Source of the DNA: Pseudomonas gessardii
GTDB taxonomy: Bacteria; Pseudomonadota; Gammaproteobacteria; Pseudomonadales; Pseudomonadaceae
Direction: 5' to 3'
Assembly (NCBI RefSeq): GCF_001983165.1
Contig: NZ_MNPU01000047.1
Coordinates: forward strand, 1-45,177
DNA length: 45,177 nt
Shown: positions 39,768 to 45,177 of the stretch, one piece after another
Numbering within the stretch: position 1 is the first letter of the stretch
Layout of the letters: each line of letters begins with the position of its first letter
Translations under genes and position numbers: made by a program
Notes under the pieces: generated by a model
What the model was told of the DNA's origin: nothing
Seen by the model: the letters and a program-made list of their open reading frames with translations, nothing else
Databases searched by the model: none

Positions 39768-39931
39768 TTGCAAATAATGCAGGCTGGCGACGATGGAATG
39801 CAGGTCGGCGCGGATCAATGCAGGCTCATTCGCAGTTAATGCTGGTTTGCCGGGCCGGTCAGTCGCAGTTAATTCCGGTCGAAAATCGTATTGATTGCAG
39901 GTCGGGACGTTTTTAAATGCAGGCCGCTACA
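39768..39931 (-). repeat. Right end of the outer transposon with subterminal repeats
   Basis: The segment carries at least five AATGCAGG/ATTGCAGG-type motifs and two GCAGTTAAT motifs. On the minus strand it aligns with 27800-27975. The terminus is TGTAGCGGCCTGCATTT read leftward from 39931. Confidence 0.7.
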
Positions 39932-40327
39932 ACTAGCCCGTGTCAGTAAGGCCGCCGCACGGCATTTGCTAACACCGTACGAGTGCCTGCATGGTAACGA
40001 ATTTATTTCCAACGTGGTGCGGCGTATCGGCTCATTGGCTGTGTATAAAAGAGCACTTTTTCGGCCAGAGCGAGGCACTACGGGGCTTTGGCGGGGGAAA
40101 GATTTTTTTCGAAAAATGGGCCTATTTGCTCGACTGCACAAAAAAACCATCAAAAAAGAACTTTTTTACCAAAAGGGTCGCACCAATCCCTACATCTTGT
40201 GTTTATCGTGCGCCCCAAAAACCGCCAATCGTTAATTATTGCCACTGCAAGTGCCACCTTGTACCCTGTCGGTACGTGAATGCTCCCTGTGAGTACGAAA
40301 GCTCGGCCACTAACTGGGCTTTCGACG
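39932..40327. other. Non-coding region right of the outer transposon
   Basis: No gene is supported in these roughly 400 bases. Overlapping frames on the plus strand have poor composition and no ribosome binding site. The stretch is AT-rich around 40080-40180 (runs of A and T) and may be a relic of the interrupted sequence. Confidence 0.4.
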
Positions 40328-40359
40328 AAAAAGCCGCCCTCCTAAGGCGGCTTTTTTTT
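40328..40359. terminator. Bidirectional terminator
   Basis: GCCGCC and GGCGGC form a stem with loop CTCCTAA, followed by eight T on the plus strand and preceded by five A. It lies 25 bases beyond the stop of the minus-strand small gene at 40385. Confidence 0.75.
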
Positions 40360-40384
40360 GCCCGAAATTTGCTGGCGTGACGCG

Positions 40385-40531
40385 TCACAGCTCGACGGCA
40401 AACCCTTTGATGCCCTGGGCTTCGGCAAAGCGGCCCACCGCTATCAGACTCGCCCAGGTGCGCAGCGCTTCGCGCACCGCGCCGCCCTCGATCATCACCT
40501 GCAGAGCGTCTTCATGAATCCCAGCGCGCAT
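40385..40531 (-). CDS. Small hypothetical protein (48 residues)
   Basis: The minus-strand frame MRAGIHEDALQVMIEGGAVR and onward to GIKGFAVEL has protein-like composition and ends just before a terminator. Its stop lies inside the palindrome GTGACGCGTCAC. The ribosome binding site is weak (GACGACGAAAA). No family is recognised. Confidence 0.4.
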   Translation of the reverse strand: MRAGIHEDALQVMIEGGAVREALRTWASLIAVGRFAEAQGIKGFAVEL

Positions 40532-40627
40532 TTTTCGTCGTCCTGTTCGTCCGTCTCAACCATGCAAACCCCATGAAAATCACCCTCAAAACCGGTGGGA
40601 CAATAGGGGAAATCCAAAACGAGAGAA

Positions 40628-40822
40628 ATGCAGATGAATACGTTTTTTATTACTGACAATGGGAACCTCATCGAGGTGATCGAACGCGTCATGCAGATCA
40701 AATTTTTCACTCCCTGGGGAGCGGCGACCCAGCCGCGGACAAACTACGAGTACCAGGATAGAGGTGAAGCCAGTGAGGAAGATCGCCGTCGCATCCCGCG
40801 AGAGCTGGGTGGGTACGCCTAA
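40628..40822 (+). CDS. Small hypothetical protein (64 residues)
   Basis: The frame MQMNTFFITDNGNLIEVIER and onward has an N-terminal hydrophobic/acidic part and a charged C-terminus (EASEEDRRRIPREL). GAGAG precedes either of the ATGs at 40628 and 40634. The function is unknown and the coding call tentative. Confidence 0.4.
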   Translation: MQMNTFFITDNGNLIEVIERVMQIKFFTPWGAATQPRTNYEYQDRGEASEEDRRRIPRELGGYA

Positions 40823-40936
40823 AACCCCTCACTAAGGGAATGGTAGGCCAGCCCCCCCACCGACTGGTATCCAGCAGCCACAAAAAAGCTCACCGAGGTG
40901 GGCCTGTTTGTAGGGGGCGATTGAACGAATGCCCCG

Positions 40937-41155
40937 TTATTCGCAGTGGCTCAGCCGGTCGGCCTTGGCTTGCAGTCGGCGCAGGCGGCAGTTGGGGTCG
41001 TTGCGCTGCGCACAGCCATTCTCGGCGGAACAGCTGAACTCGCGCTGAAGATCACCCTGGGGGCTGCCCAGGCCGGAGAGGCGGAACACTTGCTTGCTGA
41101 GGATGACGCGGGCACCGGAGAGTGGGCAGTCATAGTCGCGTTGTTGATGAGTCAT
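40937..41155 (-). CDS. Small cysteine-containing hypothetical protein (72 residues)
   Basis: The minus-strand product MTHQQRDYDCPLSGARVILS and onward to CSAENGCAQRNDPNCRLRRL has four cysteines (CPLSG, FSCS, NGCA, PNCR) that could bind zinc. This frame is preferred over the overlapping plus-strand frame because of the ordered cysteines and the conserved look of CPLSG...CRLRRL. The family is not named. Confidence 0.5.
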   Translation of the reverse strand: MTHQQRDYDCPLSGARVILSKQVFRLSGLGSPQGDLQREFSCSAENGCAQRNDPNCRLRRLQAKADRLSHCE

Positions 41156-41327
41156 GGAGGTCTCGCTGGGGGTAGGGATGATGCTTGAACGGTGCTGTCA
41201 CGACACGCGGTCCGGGGCGGATTTCGCGTTGAAAGTCGACGGGCGGCCCCTGTTTGACTGTCCGGTTTTTTGAATTCGGCCGGGTTTTCAGAAAACAAAG
41301 AAAAGCTAATGCATCTGCCTGATGCAC

Positions 41328-41357
41328 AAAAAAGCCCGCCGATTGGCGGGCTTTTTT
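41328..41357. terminator. Bidirectional terminator
   Basis: GCCCGCC and GGCGGGC form a stem with loop GATT, flanked by A6 and T6 runs, so it can stop transcription in both directions. Confidence 0.8.
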
Positions 41358-41404
41358 GTGAGCGCGATTTGACGTCAACGCTCGTTACTCGAAACCTTTC
41401 TTGT

Positions 41405-41445
41405 TTTCATGATCATGGAATCATATGATTACATGATCATTAAAA
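41405..41445. promoter_or_regulatory. Large palindromic operator before the ribbon-helix-helix gene
   Basis: ATGATCATG (41409-41417) and CATGATCAT (41432-41440) are perfect arms, and between them sits a second perfect palindrome AATCATATGATT. With flanking T and A runs the dyad extends to about 41 bp. It lies 20 bases before the ATG and is a likely site for autoregulation by the encoded protein. Confidence 0.6.
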
Positions 41446-41460
41446 TAACAGGAGATCCCC

Positions 41461-42003
41461 ATGAACATCATCATCATCCACAGCGTTAAACACGATTCCG
41501 AGGACGGCCTGCGCTTTGTCGTCGCAGAGTTCACCGTGGACGGTGAACTCTATGGGCATAGACTGGCTGACGGTGGATTGCTCGACCGCTCCAGCCTGGA
41601 TCTTGACCACGAAACCTTGAATGCCATCCAGGAGGCCTTGGATGAGTTTATCCACGACCAGGCCGTGGATACTGAGCTGTACGACATTGACGAACTGACC
41701 CAACAGGCGCAGTTGCTGGGCTATCGGCAGGGCAAGCGCTATGTGCTCGACCAGATCGGCGAAACCGTCCAGCTGGTTGAGGTGACCGAGCGCTATCGAA
41801 CGCCGGTGGCGGCATTTAACAATCGCACGGAATGTGCGCTCTGGCTCCAGCTCAACGAACCGCAGCTGGGAAAGGGACCGGTCAAACGCGTGAATGCAAA
41901 TATTCCTGAGGCGTTGCACGATGATTTCAAGGCGCTTTGTGTGCGTCGCAAAGTGGACATGCAAGACGTGCTGGCCAAGTTGATTGTCCAGTGGATGCAA
42001 TGA
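41461..42003 (+). CDS. Protein with C-terminal ribbon-helix-helix domain
   Basis: The 180-residue product has an unassigned N-terminal domain (residues 1-130) and a C-terminal segment VKRVNANIPEALHDDFKALC then VRRKVDMQDVLAKLIVQWM, the strand-helix-helix pattern of ribbon-helix-helix DNA-binding proteins such as plasmid ParG or copy-control proteins. AGGAGATCCCC precedes the ATG. It may regulate its own gene or take part in plasmid maintenance; the large palindrome upstream supports DNA binding. Confidence 0.65.
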   Translation: MNIIIIHSVKHDSEDGLRFVVAEFTVDGELYGHRLADGGLLDRSSLDLDHETLNAIQEALDEFIHDQAVDTELYDIDELTQQAQLLGYRQGKRYVLDQIGETVQLVEVTERYRTPVAAFNNRTECALWLQLNEPQLGKGPVKRVNANIPEALHDDFKALCVRRKVDMQDVLAKLIVQWMQ

Positions 42004-42397
42004 CTGAGCCCACGCCTCGGCCTACCGCTCATTATTCTGCAGTGCCGGTGATCAGACGGTGTTCCTCTTGTGAGGGGAAAATTTATTCCCGTCACAGGTA
42101 ACTATGGCCGCGAATGGCCACCTGAGACCGTCATCACTAGGACCGCGCGCAGGCCGAAGGCCGCAGACGTTAGGAATTGAAGCCCGAAGGGGCGAGACGG
42201 GTCGGCTTTTTTGACCCGGCTCGATGTGCCGTACAAGCCCGGCTCGTAACGTGGGCAACGCCTAAAACGGGAGTCTAGAGAGCGCCGACGTGAACTGCTG
42301 AGCCAAGGCTATACAACGAAGCTAGACCAGCTATGACGGGATAGTTTTACCTGATGCACGCCGACAAAACGAGCATTCTGGTGGCGCAAAAAGACGA
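42004..42397. other. Structured non-coding region
   Basis: No gene is supported. The stretch is rich in short hairpins: GGCC...GGCC at 42106-42119, GGCCGAAGGCC at 42152-42162, GCCCGAAGGGGC at 42182-42193 and CGGGTC...GACCCG at 42198-42218. It may be a small RNA, an origin of transfer leader or a relic; I cannot decide from sequence. Confidence 0.4.
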
Positions 42398-42428
42398 AAG
42401 GGGCCCCTGTTTCCAGGGTCCCCTTTCA
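42398..42428. terminator. Hairpin, possible terminator
   Basis: AAAGGGGCCCCTG and CAGGGTCCCCTTT form an imperfect hairpin with loop TTTC. Symmetry and flanking A/T runs suggest termination from either side, including transcripts from the phosphoribosyltransferase gene about 200 bases away. Confidence 0.5.
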
Positions 42429-42623
42429 TGGTGCATTGTTAGCCGATGCCTAACGTAGCGATTTATGGTTCTTAAAACCGGACCTCGCTTGAGGGTGCTC
42501 GCTCGGGCCCGCAGGTAAACCTGCTTCATATTTATCGACCACCGGGCATACAAGTGGTCTTTCCTACGCCTCAAATTTGATCATTTCCTTACGGCTATGT
42601 CAAGTAATGGGGTATGAATCATG

Positions 42624-43382
42624 CTATTTCTGCTCGCCAATTACAGTATCCCACGGCCGACCGCTATCCAAAGAGCTCAGGAGACACAGGGCGGAAACCT
42701 TATCTGCTCCCGATGCGACCAGCAAGCGCTTGGCAGTCAGAATTGAGGTTCCAGACGATAGCAAATCGTCCACCACCAACACCGACATCCCTTTAACGTC
42801 GAGATTTTCGTTTATTTTGAACGGGAACGTATAGCCTCGAAGGTGATTATCCACCTCTTTGAGCTTAAATGGTTCGCCTTCAGACACACTCAGCGTGTGT
42901 ATCAATGAGGTTATGTCGCGCAAATGTTGTTTGCGGATCTCCCCATTTGATTTCTTATCTCGCAGCGCTTGTGCAACCTCAGCGTTGCTGCACTTCACGA
43001 AGAATTCGTAGGAGATCGGGACTGTCGGTAAAGCGCGCCCCACCCGCCTAGCCAAGCCGCTCGCGATCGGATGGCTTGAGGGCAACGCGATGATAAGGTC
43101 ATAGGTTCGATGAGCCGTCATAAGGTTCAAAATAATGCGTAAATTCGGCATGAATTCAGTGATAGTTTCAGTCGATATCTGATATTTACGCATTCTTTTC
43201 AGCGCGAAAATCAGCGGGTTACCATCACCTTGATGACTGTCGCTCTTACGCCGACGGAATACAGAAATGACCTCCGTGCCCTTAATGGACTGCACAAATG
43301 GGTTTTTTTCTGTGGATGTGTCCACCAAAAACTGATGCTCATCAGTGTACGAAACAACCTTGTTTTCTACGTCTATACCCAC
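42624..43382 (-). CDS. Phosphoribosyltransferase-like protein
   Basis: The 252-residue protein has a PRPP-binding motif VLVVDDLLSSGTSI near residue 207 and an upstream DLIIALPSSHPIASGLARRV, as in type I phosphoribosyltransferases and ComF-like proteins. The N-terminal 60 residues are unassigned. The substrate is unknown. It starts at GTG 43382, 20 bases after the stop of the Cys-rich pseudogene, and is last in a minus-strand cluster with the lipoprotein and ParC-like genes. Confidence 0.7.
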   Translation of the reverse strand: MGIDVENKVVSYTDEHQFLVDTSTEKNPFVQSIKGTEVISVFRRRKSDSHQGDGNPLIFALKRMRKYQISTETITEFMPNLRIILNLMTAHRTYDLIIALPSSHPIASGLARRVGRALPTVPISYEFFVKCSNAEVAQALRDKKSNGEIRKQHLRDITSLIHTLSVSEGEPFKLKEVDNHLRGYTFPFKINENLDVKGMSVLVVDDLLSSGTSILTAKRLLVASGADKVSALCLLSSLDSGRPWDTVIGEQK

Positions 43383-43402
43383 TTGCTATGCCCGCTCCTA
43401 GC

Positions 43403-43756
43403 TCAGGATGGCGTTTTACCATACCAGGCAAATAAATCCGAGCCAGAAGTCATTCCGGAATAAAAGCCGCTTTCGCGGACCTGTCTCGGGTACAGATGCA
43501 CCTCAGCTATGTCGTATCCGTTGCAGTTGATACAAGCTGCTACATCATCAAAGCAACCTTCCACAATCGTGCCTGAGCGACTTCCTCCACATGTCGAGGT
43601 GCAGCTATAGAAAATATGCTCACACCCCGCCAATGGGTCATTGGAGCAAGATCAGCCCTTTCGCTCCAATCGATCAGCCGCTTCGAAGGGCATGCTTCCA
43701 GCAAAAGTGATAGCAGGGAAGAATGCAAAAGCTAAAAAAAAGGTTCTCAACGCCAT
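43403..43756 (-). pseudogene. Secreted Cys-rich protein gene with in-frame TGA
   Basis: From ATG 43756 the frame gives a signal peptide MALRTFFLAFAFFPAITFAG and MPFEAADRLERKG, then a TGA at 43652-43654. The same frame continues SCSNDPLAGCEHIFYSCTST and a further Cys-rich stretch to a stop at 43403. Reading TGA as a mutated TGG (Trp) would give one 117-residue secreted protein with nine cysteines. Recoding is an alternative but less likely. Gaps to both neighbours are about 20 bases, which fits an operon gene. Confidence 0.55.
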
Positions 43757-43778
43757 GACCTATCCTTGGATTTGAATT

Positions 43779-44129
43779 TTACTTGTTTGGATCGAATTGC
43801 TGCCAAGAATCAGGCATGCCTGTGCCGAAGCCACAATTCAGACAATCCAGCCCTTTCTCATCAACTGATCGATTGAAAGCAAATGTCTTGCCTTTGAGGT
43901 CAGTCAAAAGCAGCTTTTCGCCTTTGCTTTTTGCCTCCCAGGTTTGTTCACTCAAGATCTTTTTCCGAAAAGGATCGACCTTCACTACTACGGCTTTACT
44001 GCCTTTAATATCGATCGCTACCAGTGGTCCTATGATGCCTTGCATGGCTCGATAGCTACCCTCAAATGGATTGCCACAACCACTCAGACCGACACACAGC
44101 CCGATGAGGCAACCAACTTTTTTCAACAT
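43779..44129 (-). CDS. Predicted lipoprotein
   Basis: The 116-residue product begins MLKKVGCLIGLCVGLSGCGN with a lipobox LSGC, so it should be lipidated and anchored in the envelope. The mature part is basic and strand-rich (LVAIDIKGSKAVVVKVDPF) and ends with a CLNC motif. AGGAGATAGTCAG precedes ATG 44129. It is unassigned, between the ParC-like gene and the Cys-rich secreted protein gene. Confidence 0.65.
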   Translation of the reverse strand: MLKKVGCLIGLCVGLSGCGNPFEGSYRAMQGIIGPLVAIDIKGSKAVVVKVDPFRKKILSEQTWEAKSKGEKLLLTDLKGKTFAFNRSVDEKGLDCLNCGFGTGMPDSWQQFDPNK

Positions 44130-44154
44130 CTGACTATCTCCTGGGAAATTGACC

Positions 44155-44445
44155 TTAGCGGTCATCCTCTACGGTCTCATTGCGTGACAGAAGCCTTTCA
44201 GGCTGAACGTTTGGATTCCTCAGCTGGACAACTAATTGCTCAAGCCCCAGCTCGGTAAGAAAGACCACCAGCTTGTCGAGACTCTTGAAGGTCCGCTCGC
44301 CGCCGCGCTGCCGGCGCAATGACACACATTCGGAACCCAATTGAATACGCAGCGACCACCCGTCGCGGGTGTTAAGGACCGAGATGTCATGCACCAGGCC
44401 AGCAGCTAGATATCGTCGTAGATCAGCTTCGAAAATTAAGGACAT
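44155..44445 (-). CDS. ParC-like partition-associated protein (tentative)
   Basis: The 96-residue product begins MSLIFEADLRRYLAAGLVHD and contains DGWSLRIQLGSECVSLRRQR, ERTFKSLDKLVVFLTELGL and QLVVQL. This order resembles small ParC-family partition-associated proteins of Pseudomonas plasmids, but the match is from memory and no ParA or ParB gene is nearby. ATG 44445 has only a weak GTGG upstream. Its stop is 25 bases before the lipoprotein start. Confidence 0.45.
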   Translation of the reverse strand: MSLIFEADLRRYLAAGLVHDISVLNTRDGWSLRIQLGSECVSLRRQRGGERTFKSLDKLVVFLTELGLEQLVVQLRNPNVQPERLLSRNETVEDDR

Positions 44446-44588
44446 AGACCACGCATCAGAAATGGAGCAGGAGGGCAGCCCGCAGGTCTTCCCCCCCATC
44501 ACCAGCAGCAGAGTTATGGATTTTACCCTTCTACTACCCTGAAGCGCCGCGGTCTTGATGATATCAGCGCGCTACAGATTATCAATGC

Positions 44589-44614
44589 ACAATTATTGAC
44601 GTATCAATAATTGT
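44589..44614. repeat. Perfect 11-bp inverted repeat at a gene end
   Basis: ACAATTATTGA and TCAATAATTGT are separated by CGTA. The right arm contains the stop codon of the minus-strand gene 44604-45035. It could be a terminator without a U-tract or a protein-binding site near the ParC-like gene. Confidence 0.5.
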
Positions 44615-45035
44615 GTTTTGATAGCGCGTGTTGAAATTCTTCAGGAAGATCCGTCTCGCTTTCGCCGACGCGGCTGACAGTTCCTAACCCCCCGCAGCTC
44701 CCTCTCGAGCAATGGAGACGACCTTCCAGCCCCAACCAACCTTCGGAAAGCACTGTCTGGCTTCCATCCCTAAAGTCGAGGGTGACACTCAGAAAAGTGG
44801 ACGAATATTTGAAAGGGTAGGTGTTAAGGATTCCGTGGCGCATCGCATCGTACGAGTACATTTTTCCGTAACCGGAGCTGTCGACCTTAAGCACTTTATA
44901 ACCGGTACTCAATCCGCCATCGCTGATGTAGTACCCACTCACATCTGAAGAAATCATTTCTGGAATTTTTCCCCACGGGGTTAACACCAGAACACAACAC
45001 GCGGCCACACAAAAAACCTTCGACCGTTGTTTCAA
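44604..45035 (-). CDS. Membrane-anchored hypothetical protein
   Basis: The 143-residue product starts at TTG 45035 (preceded by AAAAGGAG) with MKQRSKVFCVAACCVLVLTP, a signal anchor, and continues as a polar, strand-rich domain (VSGYYISDGGLSTGYKVLKV) with two late cysteines in LHCSRGSCGG. No family is recognised. The IS21-type element end lies 15 bases upstream and has probably removed its promoter. Confidence 0.55.
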   Translation of the reverse strand: MKQRSKVFCVAACCVLVLTPWGKIPEMISSDVSGYYISDGGLSTGYKVLKVDSSGYGKMYSYDAMRHGILNTYPFKYSSTFLSVTLDFRDGSQTVLSEGWLGLEGRLHCSRGSCGGLGTVSRVGESETDLPEEFQHALSKHNY

Positions 45036-45050
45036 GGCATGCTCCTTTTG

Positions 45051-45177
45051 TGTCAAACAGCGTTGAAAAGTTTCCAGGTAACAGCGTCCAAAAGTTTCCA
45101 GTTGCTCAAGCTTTTTTCACGGCCTTTTTCCGTTGTTTGAAGCGGAAAGAGTCATTACCCGTCTCAAGGATTTCGCA
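45051..45177 (-). mobile_element. End of an IS21-family insertion sequence (cut by the window edge)
   Basis: The end reads TGTCAAACAGCGTTGAAAAG on the plus strand. It contains two near-identical repeats, TTGAAAAGTTTCCAG and CCAAAAGTTTCCAG, spaced as in the multiple terminal repeats of IS21 elements, next to the C-terminus of istB. Confidence 0.7.
45106..45177 (-). CDS. istB: IstB-like ATPase, C-terminal end only
   Basis: The last 23 residues, CEILETGNDSFRFKQRKKAV then KKA, match the basic C-terminus of IS21-family IstB helper ATPases. The gene continues beyond the window. Confidence 0.65.
   Translation of the reverse strand, partial: CEILETGNDSFRFKQRKKAVKKA

Larger units (their letters stand above)
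27800..39931 (+). mobile_element. Three-gene Tn552/Tn5053-like transposon carrying a nested Tn5053-like element
   Basis: Both ends show the same long imperfect inverted repeat. The left begins TGTAACGGCTTGCATTT; the right, on the minus strand, begins TGTAGCGGCCTGCATTT. Both then share ATTAACTGCGACTGAC, CCGCGCCG and TTGCATTCCATCG-like motifs over about 150 bp. The element's own genes are the resolvase (36579-37154), a DDE transposase (37135-38796) and an ATPase (38786-39757). The mercury transposon 28033-36479 is inserted between the left end and the resolvase. No target duplication is evident at the outer ends. Confidence 0.75.

Noticed and set aside
39891..40380. Plus-strand frames of 114 and 129 codons right of the outer transposon
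   Set aside because: They overlap each other in different frames, one begins inside the transposon end, and neither has a ribosome binding site or recognisable motif.
40946..41188. 80-codon plus-strand frame
   Set aside because: Antisense to the cysteine-containing minus-strand gene, which has the more protein-like ordered motifs.
43652..43654. Selenocysteine at the in-frame TGA
   Set aside because: No SECIS-like hairpin was evident directly downstream and GWSCSND reads naturally with Trp; a nonsense change from TGG is more economical. Kept only as an alternative.

Overview
The window looks like an accessory segment of a Pseudomonas replicon, most likely a large plasmid or integrative conjugative element. 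This is judged from the rulB-type UmuC gene, the KorA/TrfB-like regulator, the DUF932 gene with its run of small plasmid-type genes, a ribbon-helix-helix gene, a ParC-like gene, and the density of nested transposons. No rRNA or tRNA gene and no CRISPR array was seen.

Layout. (1) 1-2767 is debris: the N-terminal stub of a type IIG-like methyltransferase/restriction enzyme, one copy of a 487-bp repeat, a 5'-truncated rulB and a second, decayed UmuC fragment. (2) 2768-13447 is a sulfide/persulfide detoxification island. A BigR-type repressor heads one unit (bigR, two YeeE/YedE transporter halves, a DUF2892 protein, a persulfide dioxygenase). A FisR-type sigma-54 activator is divergent from a second unit (persulfide dioxygenase, rhodanese-SQR fusion, TSUP transporter, OsmC protein, thioesterase). 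The cytochrome bd genes cydP-cioA follow fisR, but cioA is cut off after 24 codons. (3) 13448-20141 is a Tn1721-like Tn3-family transposon whose cargo is cupin, TetR, SDR and OsmC genes with two matching operators. (4) 20162-27804 holds a HEPN/zinc-ribbon protein, two more copies of the 487-bp repeat, a HigBA-type toxin-antitoxin pair and a run of small plasmid genes. Four of these genes carry the same structured 5' leader, and three of the four also share a promoter and operator. (5) 27800-39931 is a three-gene Tn552/Tn5053-like transposon, interrupted just upstream of its resolvase gene by a complete Tn5053-like mercury-resistance transposon (28033-36479). (6) 39932-45177 has small plasmid genes, a ribbon-helix-helix protein under a large palindrome, a minus-strand cluster (ParC-like, lipoprotein, Cys-rich secreted protein with an in-frame TGA, phosphoribosyltransferase) and the end of an IS21-family element.

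How the genes work together. The sulfide island would import or retain sulfur species, oxidise sulfide to persulfide (SQR) and oxidise persulfide onward (dioxygenases, rhodanese domain). Two different cysteine-based sensors are placed to control it: BigR, with two Cys 66 residues apart, and FisR, with three Cys spaced 11 and 7. Good sigma-54 promoter matches lie in front of the dioxygenase/SQR operon and of cydP, each with CTGCCA/TGGCAG inverted repeats upstream. The mercury module is a standard merR-TPFADE set. The most distinctive non-coding signal is the leader family at 21929-22005, 25640-25712, 26458-26536 and 27230-27282. It has a covarying outer stem around an invariant CGGCGGCAACCG core, followed by TCTGCGAAGGA and the start codon, and the fourth copy lies inside an operon with no promoter of its own.
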